From Methylobacterium nodulans ORS 2060 (GTDB lineage: Bacteria; Pseudomonadota; Alphaproteobacteria; Rhizobiales; Beijerinckiaceae), in assembly GCF_000022085.1 (NCBI RefSeq), contig NC_011894.1:4455001-4519000 (forward strand): a stretch of 64,000 nt of DNA. Reading direction: 5' to 3'. A program made the translations under genes and the position numbers. The notes under the pieces are model-generated. The model worked only from the letters and a program-made list of their open reading frames with translations, did not search any database and was not told the DNA's origin. Shown here piece after piece: positions 46,796 to 55,809 of this stretch (positions are counted from its first letter, which is position 1; every line of letters begins with the position of its first letter).

Positions 46796-48001
46796 ATGCT
46801 GAAACGACTCTTGACCGCGACGGCTCTCGCGGCGCTCACCGCCGGGGCGGCCCTGGCCCAGACGCCCGTGAAGATCGGCGTGCTCAATGACCGTTCGGGC
46901 GTCTACGCCGACCTTTCGGGCGAGGGCTCGGTGGTGGCCGCCCGCATGGCGGTCGAGGATTTCAAGGCCGCCGACAAGGGCCTCAAGGTCGAGATCGTCT
47001 CGGCGGACCACCAGAACAAGCCCGATGTGGGCGCGGCCCTCGCCCGCCAATGGTACGACCGGGATGGCGTTGACGCGATCTTCGATGTCCCGACCTCCTC
47101 GGTTGCCCTGGCCATCAGTCAGGTGACCCGCGAGAAGAACAAGGCCTTCGTGAATTCGGGTGCCGGCACCGCCGATCTCACGGGCGCGCAATGCTCGCCC
47201 AACACCGTGCACTGGACCTACGACACGGTGGCGCTCGCCAACGGCACCGGCGGCGCGATGGTCAAGCGCGGCGGCGACACCTGGTTCTTCCTCACCGCCG
47301 ACTACGCCTTCGGGCAGGCGCTGCAGCGCGACACCACCGCAGTCGTGGTCAAGAACGGGGGCAAGGTCGTCGGCTCGGTCAAGACGCCGTTCCCGACCTC
47401 CGACTTCTCATCCTTCCTGCTGCAGGCTCAAGGGTCGGGCGCCAAGGTGATCGGGCTCGCCAATGCGGGCGGCGACACCATCAACGCCATCAAGCAGGCG
47501 GCGGAGTTCGGCATCACCGAGGGCGGACAGTCGATCGCCGGCCTGCTGATCTTCGTGTCGGACGTGCATTCGCTGACGACGAAGACCGCACAGGGCCTGG
47601 TGCTCACCGAACCGTTCTACTGGGACCTCAACGACGCCACCCGCGCCTTCTCGGACCGCTTCGCCAAGTCCTCCGGCGGCAAGAAGCCGACGGCGGTGCA
47701 GGCGGGCGTCTATGCGGGCGTGATCCACTACCTCAAGGCGGTCGAGGCGCTGAAATCGGCGGGTGACGGGGCGCAGGTGGTGGCCAAGATGAAGGAACTG
47801 CCCACCGACGACCCGCTGTTCGGCAAGGGCACGATCCGGCCGGACGGGCGCAAGATCCACGACATGTATCTGTTCGAGGTGAAGAAGCCGGGCGAGTCGA
47901 AGGGGGAATGGGACCTCTACAAGACGCTGGCGACGATCCCCGGTGCCGAGGCCTTCCGGCCCATGAGCGAGGGCGGCTGCCCCCTCGTCGGCAAGAGCTG
48001 A
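46796..48001 (+). CDS. branched-chain-type ABC transporter substrate-binding protein, paralogue 2
   Basis: A 401-residue periplasmic protein with signal peptide LTATALAALTAGAALAQ and the same Peripla_BP_6 fold (TPVKIGVLNDRSGVYADLSG). A strong GGAGGAG ribosome-binding site precedes ATG 46796. It is highly similar to paralogue 1 along its length, and identical at DNA level over the last 293 bp before GKS-stop. Differences in the middle (for example TAVVVKNGGKVVGSVKTPFP against AALIARRGGRVLGAVRAPFP) may change affinity or specificity. Lies 110 bp after paralogue 1. Confidence 0.92.
   Translation: MLKRLLTATALAALTAGAALAQTPVKIGVLNDRSGVYADLSGEGSVVAARMAVEDFKAADKGLKVEIVSADHQNKPDVGAALARQWYDRDGVDAIFDVPTSSVALAISQVTREKNKAFVNSGAGTADLTGAQCSPNTVHWTYDTVALANGTGGAMVKRGGDTWFFLTADYAFGQALQRDTTAVVVKNGGKVVGSVKTPFPTSDFSSFLLQAQGSGAKVIGLANAGGDTINAIKQAAEFGITEGGQSIAGLLIFVSDVHSLTTKTAQGLVLTEPFYWDLNDATRAFSDRFAKSSGGKKPTAVQAGVYAGVIHYLKAVEALKSAGDGAQVVAKMKELPTDDPLFGKGTIRPDGRKIHDMYLFEVKKPGESKGEWDLYKTLATIPGAEAFRPMSEGGCPLVGKS
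47699..47991 (+). repeat. 293-bp identical patch, copy in paralogue 2
   Basis: Partner of 46338-46630, in direct orientation 1.36 kb apart. Unequal recombination between them would delete most of paralogue 2. Confidence 0.95.
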
Positions 48002-48082
48002 TCCGGCCGACCTGATCCTGCGGGGCGGGGCCGTCGGCCCCGCCCGACCGGCTCTTTCGCAACCCACGAGTCGCTGATCCCC

Positions 48083-48970
48083 ATGACCACGATCTTCGGC
48101 GTACCCCTGCAGGCGCTGTTCGGGCAGCTGCTGCTCGGCCTCATCAACGGCTCGTTCTACGCGATCCTGTCGCTCGGCCTCGCGATCATCTTCGGGCTCC
48201 TCAACATCATCAACTTCACCCACGGCGCCCAGTACATGATGGGCGCCTTCGTGGCCTGGATGCTCTTGAACTACGCCGGCATCGGCTACTGGTGGGCGCT
48301 GCTGCTGGCCCCGCTCGCGGTCGGCCTGTTCGGGGTGATCCTGGAGCGGCTCCTGATCGCGCGGCTGTACAAGCTCGACCACCTCTACGGCCTGCTGCTC
48401 ACCTTCGGGCTCGCCCTCATCATCCAGGGCCTGTTCCGCAACCAGTACGGCGTCTCGGGCCTGCCCTACGCCATCCCCGCCGAACTGTCGGGCGGCCAGC
48501 GCCTGCCCTTCATGTTCCTGCCCAACTACCGCGGCTGGGTGGTGGTCGCCTCGCTCGTGGTCTGCCTCGCCACCTGGCTGGTGATCGAGAAGACCAAGCT
48601 CGGCGCCTACCTGCGCGCCGCCACCGAGAACCCGACCCTGGTCCAGGCCTTCGGCGTCAACGTGCCGCTGCTGCTCACCCTCACCTACGGCTTCGGCGTC
48701 GCGCTCGCCGCCTTCGCGGGCGTGCTCGCCGCCCCGGTCTATTCGGTCAACCCCAACATGGGCGCCGACATCATCATCGTGGTCTTCGCCGTGGTGGTGA
48801 TCGGCGGCATGGGCTCGATCCTCGGCTCGATCGTCACCGGCTTCACGCTCGGCCTGGTCGAGGGCCTCACCAAGGTGTTCTACCCCGAAGCCTCCTCGAC
48901 CGTGATCTTCGTCATCATGGTGCTGGTGCTGCTGGTCAAGCCCGCCGGCCTGTTCGGACGCACCGCCTGA
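48083..48970 (+). CDS. livH: branched-chain-type ABC transporter permease LivH
   Basis: A 295-residue inner membrane permease with eight or so helices. It opens MTTIFGVPLQALFGQLLLGL then NGSFYAILSLGLAIIFGLLN, the standard LivH start. The EAA-like region TENPTLVQAFGVNVPLLLTL and the C-terminal IIIVVFAVVVIGGMGSILGS are conserved. Works with LivM and the ATPases livG/livF upstream. An 81-bp gap after paralogue 2 has no terminator. Confidence 0.94.
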   Translation: MTTIFGVPLQALFGQLLLGLINGSFYAILSLGLAIIFGLLNIINFTHGAQYMMGAFVAWMLLNYAGIGYWWALLLAPLAVGLFGVILERLLIARLYKLDHLYGLLLTFGLALIIQGLFRNQYGVSGLPYAIPAELSGGQRLPFMFLPNYRGWVVVASLVVCLATWLVIEKTKLGAYLRAATENPTLVQAFGVNVPLLLTLTYGFGVALAAFAGVLAAPVYSVNPNMGADIIIVVFAVVVIGGMGSILGSIVTGFTLGLVEGLTKVFYPEASSTVIFVIMVLVLLVKPAGLFGRTA

Positions 48971-49012
48971 TGTTGCATCCTCCGCTTCCCGCTCCCGCAA
49001 GGACCGCCTGAG

Positions 49013-50008
49013 ATGGCCCACTCCGCCGCCACGGCGCCCGACGACGCCACCCCCATCGCCAGCGCCCTGCCGGAGGGCCGCGACACCAAGGCGCTCCACC
49101 GCCTGGTGTTCATCGGCATCGCGGTCGCGCTCGCGGTGCTGCCGCTGATCCTCTACCCGGTCTTCCTGATGAAGGTGCTGTGCTTCGCGCTGTTCGCGCT
49201 GGCCTTCAACCTTCTGCTCGGCTACGGCGGGCTGCTCAGCTTCGGCCATGCCGCCTATTTCGGCATGGCGAGCTACATCGCGGCCTATGGCGCCAAGGTC
49301 TGGGGCCTGAGCCCGGAACTGGCGATCCTGGCCGGCACGCTCACCGCGGCGCTGCTCGGCCTGGTGTTCGGGGCGCTGGCGATCCGGCGCCAGGGCATCT
49401 ACTTCTCGATGATCACCCTGGCGCTGGCCCAGATGGTGTTCTTCTTCTCGCTGCAGGCGGCGTTCACCGGCGGCGAGGACGGCATCCAGGCGGTGCCGCG
49501 CGGCCAGCTGTTCGGGGTGATCAGCCTGGCGGACGACCGGGTGCTGTATGCGCTGGTGGCGCTGATCTTCTTCCTGGGGCTGCTGCTGATCTACCGCATC
49601 ATCCACTCGCCGTTCGGCCAGGTGCTGAAGGCGATCCGGGACAACGAGCCGCGGGCGGTGTCGCTGGGCTACCGGGCGAGCCAGTACAAGCTGGCGGTGT
49701 TCGTGCTCTCGACCACGCTGGCGGGGCTGGCCGGGGCGACCAAGGCGATCGTGTTCCAGCTCGCCTCGCTCACCGACGTGCACTGGTCGATGTCGGGCGA
49801 GGTGGTGCTGATGACGCTGGTGGGCGGCATGGGCACGGTGTTCGGGCCGATCATCGGCGCCTTCGTGATCGTGGCGATGGAGAACTACCTCGCGCAGTTC
49901 GGCGCCTGGGTGACGATCATCCAGGGCGTGGTGTTCGTGATCTGCGTGATCTTGTTCCGCGAGGGCATCGTCGGCCTCTGCGCGCGGATGCTCAAGAAGC
50001 CGCTCTGA
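49013..50008 (+). CDS. livM: branched-chain-type ABC transporter permease LivM
   Basis: A 331-residue permease of about ten helices. Markers are FNLLLGYGGLLSFGHAAYFG, IYFSMITLALAQMVFFFSLQ, KAIRDNEPRAVSLGYRASQY (EAA loop) and ALVALIFFLGLLLIYR. It is 42 bp after livH and is the last gene of the operon. Gene order G-F-K-K-H-M places two binding proteins between ATPases and permeases, which differs from the E. coli KHMGF order. Confidence 0.94.
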   Translation: MAHSAATAPDDATPIASALPEGRDTKALHRLVFIGIAVALAVLPLILYPVFLMKVLCFALFALAFNLLLGYGGLLSFGHAAYFGMASYIAAYGAKVWGLSPELAILAGTLTAALLGLVFGALAIRRQGIYFSMITLALAQMVFFFSLQAAFTGGEDGIQAVPRGQLFGVISLADDRVLYALVALIFFLGLLLIYRIIHSPFGQVLKAIRDNEPRAVSLGYRASQYKLAVFVLSTTLAGLAGATKAIVFQLASLTDVHWSMSGEVVLMTLVGGMGTVFGPIIGAFVIVAMENYLAQFGAWVTIIQGVVFVICVILFREGIVGLCARMLKKPL

Positions 50009-50140
50009 GGGGCGGCTCGGCCGGAGCGGCGTCACCGGACGCCGCTGCGAAAATATCTCGCGATGATGTCGGATCGCACCCGCCCCGATCGTCCTTGGGG
50101 CGGGCCCGACAAGAGGCCGCCTTCGAGAGGACCGACACCG

Positions 50141-50551
50141 ATGAGCACCGAGACGAAGCCTTCCCCGGCCGTGAAGGGCGGGGTCGTCGCCTACCTGACG
50201 GTCGACGGCGCGATGGACGCCGCCGCCTTCTACACGCGAGCCTTCGGCGCCGAGATCGCCGCCGCGCACCCGGCCGACGAGAAGGGCCGCACCATGCATG
50301 TGCACCTTTACGTCAATGGCAGCTCGCTGATGCTGAGCGACGCCTATCCGGAGCACGGGCATCCGTGGCGGGCGCCGCAGGGCTTCTCCCTCCTGCTCCC
50401 CGTCGACGATATCGCGGCGTGGTGGGACCGGGCGGTGGCGGCCGGAGCCGAGGTGGTGATGCCGGTGGCGGAGATGTTCTGGGGCGACCTCTACGGCCAG
50501 CTGCGCGACCCGTTCGGAATCATCTGGGCGATGAACCAGCCGAAGCGCTGA
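50141..50551 (+). CDS. VOC-family (PhnB/glyoxalase-like) protein
   Basis: A 136-residue protein from ATG 50141, preceded by a gagagg ribosome-binding site. The vicinal-oxygen-chelate fold appears as two beta-alpha-beta-beta modules: VVAYLTVDGAMDAAAFYTRAFGAE and GFSLLLPVDDIAAWWDRAVAAGAEVVMPVAEMFWGDLYGQLRDPFGIIWAM. The family includes PhnB-like proteins; enzyme activity is unknown. The metal-binding residues are not all evident. It is followed immediately by a decayed SRPBCC gene, with which such VOC proteins are often paired. Confidence 0.88.
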   Translation: MSTETKPSPAVKGGVVAYLTVDGAMDAAAFYTRAFGAEIAAAHPADEKGRTMHVHLYVNGSSLMLSDAYPEHGHPWRAPQGFSLLLPVDDIAAWWDRAVAAGAEVVMPVAEMFWGDLYGQLRDPFGIIWAMNQPKR

Positions 50552-50564
50552 GCGGGAGGGGCCC

Positions 50565-50759
50565 ATGACGACCGACGACCGCGACCTCGTGCTCACCCGC
50601 CTGATCCCGGCGCCCCGCTCCGCCCCCTACCGCGCCTGAACCGAGCCCGACCTCCTCCACTGGAGCCACGCCGACCGCGAAGCGCACGAGGCCATGGGCT
50701 TCCACACGGGCTGGGGGCGCTGCGCCGATCAGCTCGCCGCCCTGGCCGCTTCGCTATAG
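50565..50759 (+). pseudogene. SRPBCC/AHSA1-like gene with internal deletion and in-frame stop
   Basis: The frame reads MTTDDRDLVLTRLIPAPRSA then PYRA-stop-TEPDLL, where homologues have RAWTEPELL: TGG is replaced by TGA. After LLHWSHADREAHEAMGFHTGW the frame runs to TAG 50757-50759. That is the normal END of an AHSA1-like protein (HxEMGFHxGWxxxLDQL). About 90 residues of the middle are missing. So both ends of the gene remain in one frame, joined by a deletion, plus one nonsense codon. It starts 14 bp after the VOC gene. Confidence 0.8.
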
Positions 50760-50770
50760 GCGAGCCGCTC

Positions 50771-51346
50771 TCACCGCAGGCTCTCGGCGAGGCTGGTCCC
50801 GCGCCCGATCCCCCGATCGACCGGGACCGTTCCGCCGAGCAGCAGCCCGACCTCGATGCAGAGCATCAGGAGGATGCCCGTGAGGAGCGCGATGATCGCG
50901 GTCTGGCCGCGCGGGCTAAAGGCGACGACGAGGTGCGTCGGCATGGCGGGCTCCGCAGCGGCCGGGGCCACAACGGGCTCCGCAGCGGGGGAGGGCGGTT
51001 CGACCATCTCGAAATGCGGTCGATAGGTGCCGACCGGGATGCGGATCCGGACGCCGAATCCCGGGCCGGCCAGCGCGTGAGCCTCGTCGAGGGTGCGGCG
51101 CAACCGCCCGGCCTCGACGCGCACGCTCGGATCGAGGCTCGGATCGAAATCACCTCCGCGGCCGAGCGCGCGGGTCGCGATCGTATAGGCTTTGAGCGCC
51201 GCGCCGCGTCCGGCGAGTTCCTCCTCGACCACGAAACGCAGGAAGCTCGCGAGCTTGGGTGAACGGGTGAAGCAGGGCGTGCGAAGCACGGCGTCGAGCG
51301 TCTTCCGGATCTGTTCCTCGGCGATCCGCTCCCCAGACTCCCCCAT
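50771..51346 (-). CDS. winged-helix membrane protein (adenylate-cyclase-associated wHTH type)
   Basis: A 191-residue protein from ATG 51346. The N-terminal domain has RSPKLASFLRFVVEEELAG, then LKAYTIATRALGRGGDFDP, then DPSVRVEAGRLRRTLDEA, and closes with IRIPVGTYRPHFE. This is the winged-helix module seen in front of many alphaproteobacterial adenylate cyclases and TPR proteins. After a Pro/Ala linker it ends with one membrane helix (TAIIALLTGILLMLCIEVGLLLGG). Here the usual cyclase or TPR part is missing, leaving a CadC-like membrane regulator. Target unknown. It is convergent with the VOC/SRPBCC pair. Confidence 0.75.
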   Translation of the reverse strand: MGESGERIAEEQIRKTLDAVLRTPCFTRSPKLASFLRFVVEEELAGRGAALKAYTIATRALGRGGDFDPSLDPSVRVEAGRLRRTLDEAHALAGPGFGVRIRIPVGTYRPHFEMVEPPSPAAEPVVAPAAAEPAMPTHLVVAFSPRGQTAIIALLTGILLMLCIEVGLLLGGTVPVDRGIGRGTSLAESLR

Positions 51347-51575
51347 CGCCACCTTTCCCGACAGACGCGACCGACCCCGATCTGATAACTCCCCCACAGT
51401 ATAACGCAATGGCGCACGGTCCAGTCGCGTCGCGCAGGGAGGATCGGTTCCGCACAGTCTGGTTCGGGGTGCTTGGAGTGCTCCCCGCCGACATGGACAC
51501 CGGTTCGGCGCAAGGGAGCGCGTCACATCAAGAGCTGAGAGCCGCAGACCTGATGCAATCAGGTCGGGAACGGCT

Positions 51576-51806
51576 CTAGTCGAGCCGGGGCGGGAACGGC
51601 ACGCTGAACAACAGGCTGCGGGCCTCGTCGCGGACTTCGACGCGCCATAGACGCCAATCGAGAGCGAGCGTCTCCGGTCCGGTCATGGCGTCGGCGATGA
51701 GGGCGCAGGCTCGCAGATGTGCCTCGCCGAGGTCCCGGCATTCGAGGCCGGCCTCATCGGGGACGCTGCGCGTCGAATCCATCACGTCGAAGAAGTAGCG
51801 AGGCAC
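51576..51806 (-). CDS. DUF6894 family protein
   Basis: A 76-residue small protein with the beginning MPRYFFDVMDSTRSVPDEAG and the end WRVEVRDEARSLLFSVPF, matching the common alphaproteobacterial DUF6894 family (MPRYFF-(D/N), D-x-x-G, (R/V)-x-V-x-DE). Methylobacterium carries many such genes. No function is known; the predicted fold is a small alpha/beta domain. It stands alone between two minus-strand genes. Confidence 0.8.
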   Translation of the reverse strand: MPRYFFDVMDSTRSVPDEAGLECRDLGEAHLRACALIADAMTGPETLALDWRLWRVEVRDEARSLLFSVPFPPRLD

Positions 51807-52040
51807 GGCATCCCGGCGCGAACACTCATCCGAGACCCGTCGGCCCCGAGTTGCCGCCCGAAGTCGTCACGACAGGCCGGGCGGCAAGTCCTCGCAGCCG
51901 TCAGGTTGCCCTGTACCCTGGCATATGAAATGCAGTTCGCCAAGCTGCTCGACCAATAGGCGAGTCGGCCCGGTCTGCGATCCCGATTTCTATCCGGGGA
52001 CATGATCGGGCCAGAAGATATCCAGGAACATCTGGCAGGA

Positions 52041-52054
52041 ACTGATATATCAGT
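52041..52054. other. actgatatatcagt palindrome at a gene end
   Basis: Perfect 14-nt A/T-rich palindrome, rare in this GC-rich DNA. It overlaps the stop codon of the minus-strand gene 52050-52343. It could be a regulator site for another gene or part of a terminator, not decided. Confidence 0.6.
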
Positions 52055-52343
52055 ACTCCCGGGATGGGGGAGGCGGAGCCGCCTCCCGGTCGGTTTCCAC
52101 CGCGGCGGGAGCGCCCGGGCTTGCACGCAGCTGGGCCGCGATCGCGCGGCTCGCGGCGGCCTCTCCCTCGCGGATCATGCGCTCGCGCAGGCCGGGCGGC
52201 AGGGCGTCGAGGGTGGCCGGCACCGCCGCGGCAGCCTGCTCGGCGAGGCCCGGCCCGGGCCTGCCCGCGGTCACGGTGGTCGCGGGCGCCGACGCATAGG
52301 CGAGAAGGCCGATCACCAGGCCGGCGCGCAGGAGGAAACCCAT
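52050..52343 (-). CDS. small exported hypothetical protein
   Basis: A 97-residue protein with a signal-like N-terminus, MGFLLRAGLVIGLLAYASA, followed by an Ala/Pro/Arg-rich part, PATLDALPPGLRERMIREGEAA, and a tail ending PPPPSREY. Codon use matches the host and the start is in a reasonable context, so it is probably real. I do not recognise a family. It is divergent from the aminotransferase gene. Confidence 0.5.
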   Translation of the reverse strand: MGFLLRAGLVIGLLAYASAPATTVTAGRPGPGLAEQAAAAVPATLDALPPGLRERMIREGEAAASRAIAAQLRASPGAPAAVETDREAAPPPPSREY

Positions 52344-52504
52344 TCCCGTCTCCCGAACTCCATCGCCGGCACTCTCGCGAGGAGTCGTGAACCGCGCCTC
52401 TCCACCGGTTGCGAATCGTACGGAATGATTAACGTCGCGCCCTTTTGCGTCGCAGGGACGCCCCTGCTACCGTCGCGGCTACGCAATCGGCGAGGAGAGG
52501 GCGG

Positions 52505-53860
52505 ATGGCGGTGAACGCGGCGGGCTTGAGGGCGGCCAACGATGCTTTGGCGCCGAACGATCTCGATGCGTGGTGGCTGCCTTTCACGGCGAATCGCGCC
52601 TTCAAGAGCAAGCCCCGCATGATCGCCCGCGCCAAGGACATGCACTACTACACGCCGGACGGGCGGGCCGTGCTCGACGGTTCGGCGGGCCTGTGGTGCT
52701 GCAATGCCGGCCACAACCGAGACCCGATCGTCTCGGCAATCCAGGCCCAGGCGGCCGAGCTCGACTTCTCGCCGGCCTTCCAGTTCGGCCATGCGGGCGG
52801 CTTCGCGCTGGCCTCCCGCCTCGCCGCCCTGGCGCCGGGGGACCTCGATCACGTCTTCTTCTGCAATTCCGGATCTGAAGCCGTCGACACGGCGCTCAAG
52901 ATCGCGCTCGCCTACTGGAACGTGCGCGGGCAGGGCAGCCGCACCCGGCTGATCGGCCGCGAGCGCGGCTATCACGGCGTCGGCTTCGGCGGCATCTCGG
53001 TCGGGGGCATCGTCAGCAACCGCAAGTTCTTCGGCACGCTGCTCGCCGGCGTCGATCACCTGCCCCACACCTATTCGCGCGAGCACCAGGCCTTCTCGCG
53101 GGGCGAGCCGGAATGGGGAGCGCATCTCGCCGACGATCTGGAGCGCATCGTGACGCTCCACGACGCCTCGACCATCGCGGCGGTGATCGTCGAGCCGATG
53201 GCAGGCTCCACCGGCGTGCTGCCGCCACCCAAGGGCTACCTGCAGCGCCTGCGCCAGATCTGCGACCGGCACGGCATCCTCCTGATCTTCGACGAGGTCA
53301 TCTCCGGCTTCGGCCGCCTCGGCCATGCCTTTGCGGCCGAGCGCTACGGCGTCGTGCCCGACATGATCACCTTCGCCAAGGCGGTGAATTCCGGCACCGT
53401 GCCGATGGGCGGCGTGCTCGTGCGCAAGGGGATCTACGACGCCTTCATGCAGGGGCCCGAGCGCACGATCGAGCTCTTCCACGGCTACACCTACTCGGCG
53501 CATCCGCTCGCCTGCGCGGCGGCGCTCGCCACCCTCGATCTCTATCGCGAGGAGGAGCTGTTCGCCCGCGCCAAGCGCCTGGAACCGGTGCTCGGCGAGG
53601 CCCTGATGTCCCTGCGGGGCCTGCCGAACGTGCTCGATATCCGCACGCTCGGCCTCGTCGGCGCCATCGACCTCGCCTCGCGGCCGGATGCGGCCGGCGC
53701 CCGGGCCTTCGAGGCCATGGACCGCGCCTTCCAGGAATTCGGCCTGATGATCCGCATCACCGGCGAGACCATCGCGGTGACGCCGCCCCTCATCATCAGT
53801 GAGGACCAGATCGGCGAGCTCGTCGACAAACTCGGCCGAGTCATTCGCGCGGTCGCCTAG
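52505..53860 (+). CDS. omega-amino acid:pyruvate aminotransferase (class III)
   Basis: A 451-residue PLP enzyme starting at ATG 52505. The sequence DAWWLPFTANRAFKSKPRMI is the typical start of omega-amino acid:pyruvate transaminases (beta-alanine or other omega-amines). PLP loops are CNSGSEAVDTALKIALAYW and IFDEVISGFGRLG, and the Schiff-base lysine lies in ITFAKAVNSGTVPMGG. ERGYHGVGFGG completes the signature. The stop TAG is part of the left arm of the hairpin that follows. Location before fhs may be coincidental. Confidence 0.93.
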   Translation: MAVNAAGLRAANDALAPNDLDAWWLPFTANRAFKSKPRMIARAKDMHYYTPDGRAVLDGSAGLWCCNAGHNRDPIVSAIQAQAAELDFSPAFQFGHAGGFALASRLAALAPGDLDHVFFCNSGSEAVDTALKIALAYWNVRGQGSRTRLIGRERGYHGVGFGGISVGGIVSNRKFFGTLLAGVDHLPHTYSREHQAFSRGEPEWGAHLADDLERIVTLHDASTIAAVIVEPMAGSTGVLPPPKGYLQRLRQICDRHGILLIFDEVISGFGRLGHAFAAERYGVVPDMITFAKAVNSGTVPMGGVLVRKGIYDAFMQGPERTIELFHGYTYSAHPLACAAALATLDLYREEELFARAKRLEPVLGEALMSLRGLPNVLDIRTLGLVGAIDLASRPDAAGARAFEAMDRAFQEFGLMIRITGETIAVTPPLIISEDQIGELVDKLGRVIRAVA

Positions 53861-53965
53861 AGCGGCATCCGTTCACGGTGGACCGGATGCCACTCTAGGC
53901 CTTTGAATTTGCCACATTTTCTACGACGAACCGGTATCCGCTTCGTCGGAAAAAGCTCTAGACTA
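53856..53965. repeat. extragenic stem-loop repeat at the aminotransferase 3' end
   Basis: cctagagcggcatccg (53856-53871) pairs with cggatgccactctagg (53884-53899) with one mismatch over 16 bp; the left arm includes the aminotransferase stop TAG. A second hairpin, cgacgaa...ttcgtcg, and a ctctag word follow (about 53923-53962). The first part is probably a transcription terminator or a repeat used as one. A related but shorter form may start at 33264. Confidence 0.75.
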
Positions 53966-54110
53966 AAGTACAGTCTTGGCTCGCGTGCGTTAGAATTTTC
54001 TGAGCCGAATGATCAACCGATTTAGTCTGGCCTGAATCCAGCCGCGCGGCTTAAGGTGACCTGAGACGGACGCCACGTCACGCTCCCCAGAACAACAGCC
54101 ATCGGGTTCC

Positions 54111-55787
54111 ATGCCGACCGACATCGAGATCGCCCGCGCGGCGACCCTTCAGCCGATCAGCGCCATCGCCGAGAAGATCGGCATCCCGGACGCGGCCCTG
54201 CACCCGCACGGGCGGCACATCGCCAAGATCGACCATGCCCACATCGCCTCCCTGGAGGCGAAGCCCGAGGGCAAGCTGATTCTGGTGACGGCGATCAGCC
54301 CGACGCCCGCCGGCGAGGGCAAGACCACCACGACGGTGGGCCTCGGCGACGCCCTCAATCGCATCGGCAAGAAGGCGGTGATCTGCCTGCGCGAGCCGTC
54401 GCTCGGCCCGTGCTTCGGCATGAAGGGCGGCGCGGCCGGCGGCGGCAAGTCCCAGGTCGTCCCGATGGAGGCGATCAACCTCCACTTCACGGGCGATTTC
54501 CACGCCATCACCTCGGCCCACAGCCTCGCGGCGGCGCTGATCGACAATCACGTCTACTGGGGCAACGAGCTCAACATCGACGTGCGCCGCATCGCCTGGC
54601 GCCGCGTGGTCGACATGAACGACCGCGCCCTGCGCTCCATCACGCAGTCGCTCGGCGGCGTCGCCAACGGCTACCCGCGCGAGGACGGGTTCGACATCAC
54701 GGTGGCCTCCGAGGTGATGGCGGTGTTCTGCCTCGCCCGCGACCTCGCCGACCTCGAGGCGCGCCTCGGCCGCATCGTGGTGGCCGAGACCCGTGACCGC
54801 AAGGCGGTGACGCTCGCCGACCTCAAGGCGACCGGCGCCATGGCGGTGCTGCTCAAGGACGCCCTGCAGCCGAACCTCGTCCAGACCCTGGAGGGCAGCC
54901 CGGCCCTGATCCATGGCGGCCCCTTCGCCAACATCGCGCATGGCTGCAACTCGGTAATCGCCACCCGCACGGGCCTGCGCCTCGGCGAATACGCGGTGAC
55001 GGAGGCGGGCTTCGGCGCGGATCTCGGCGCGGAAAAATTCATCGACATCAAGTGCCGCCAGACCGGTCTGTCGCCGAGCGCTGTCGTCATCGTGGCGACC
55101 CTGCGCGCGCTCAAGATGCATGGCGGCGTCGAGAAGAAGGCGCTCGGCACGGAGAACATCGCGGCACTCGAGAAGGGCTTTGTCAACCTCGCCCGCCACG
55201 TGGAGAACGTGCGCCGCTTCGGCCTGCCGGTGGTGGTGGCGGTCAACCACTTCCATACTGATACCGAGGCCGAGCTCGCCACCCTGAAGGCGCTCTGCCG
55301 CGACAAGCTCGACGTCGAGGCGATCACCTGCCGCCATTGGGCGGAGGGCGGGGCGGGGGCCGAGGAACTCGCCCGCGCGGTGGTGGCCCTCGCCGAGGGC
55401 GGGGCGCCGAAGACCCCGAACTTCGTCTATCCCGAGGACGCCAAGCTCACCGACAAGATCCGCACCATCGCCCAGACCCTCTACGGGGCTGCGGACATCC
55501 AGGTCGAATCGAAGGCCGCCACCAAGCTCGCCCAGTTCGAGAAGGACGGCTACGGCAAGCTGCCGGTCTGCATGGCCAAGACGCAGTACTCGTTCTCGAC
55601 CGATCCGAATCTGATGGGTGCTCCGAGCGGCCACGTGGTGGCGGTGCGCGACGTGCGCCTGTCCGCCGGGGCCGGCTTCGTGGTGGTGATCTGCGGGGAG
55701 ATCATGACCATGCCGGGCCTGCCCAAGGTCCCGGCCGCCGAGGGGATCCACCTCGACGCGAATGGCCAGATCGAGGGGTTGTTCTGA
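54111..55787 (+). CDS. fhs: formate--tetrahydrofolate ligase
   Basis: A 558-residue homotetrameric cytosolic enzyme (FtfL in methylotrophs) that makes 10-formyl-THF from formate, THF and ATP. The P-loop is [20 protein letters not shown], preceded by [21 protein letters not shown] and the GNELNID / [18 protein letters not shown] part ([18 protein letters not shown]) are the family signatures. [30 protein letters not shown] completes it. In methylotrophy this step feeds the serine cycle from formate. It is alone, with a long upstream region carrying the repeat at 53856-53965. Confidence 0.97.
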   Translation: MPTDIEIARAATLQPISAIAEKIGIPDAALHPHGRHIAKIDHAHIASLEAKPEGKLILVTAISPTPAGEGKTTTTVGLGDALNRIGKKAVICLREPSLGPCFGMKGGAAGGGKSQVVPMEAINLHFTGDFHAITSAHSLAAALIDNHVYWGNELNIDVRRIAWRRVVDMNDRALRSITQSLGGVANGYPREDGFDITVASEVMAVFCLARDLADLEARLGRIVVAETRDRKAVTLADLKATGAMAVLLKDALQPNLVQTLEGSPALIHGGPFANIAHGCNSVIATRTGLRLGEYAVTEAGFGADLGAEKFIDIKCRQTGLSPSAVVIVATLRALKMHGGVEKKALGTENIAALEKGFVNLARHVENVRRFGLPVVVAVNHFHTDTEAELATLKALCRDKLDVEAITCRHWAEGGAGAEELARAVVALAEGGAPKTPNFVYPEDAKLTDKIRTIAQTLYGAADIQVESKAATKLAQFEKDGYGKLPVCMAKTQYSFSTDPNLMGAPSGHVVAVRDVRLSAGAGFVVVICGEIMTMPGLPKVPAAEGIHLDANGQIEGLF

Positions 55788-55809
55788 GGCGCCGAGGCTC
55801 CTCGCCCGC

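Noticed and set aside
47408..50596. A very long minus-strand open frame opposite the substrate-binding and permease genes
   Set aside because: Its translation is His/Gln/Arg/Asp-rich with no folded pattern, and the plus strand carries complete, recognisable livH, livM and binding-protein genes. Such shadows are common in 70 % GC DNA.
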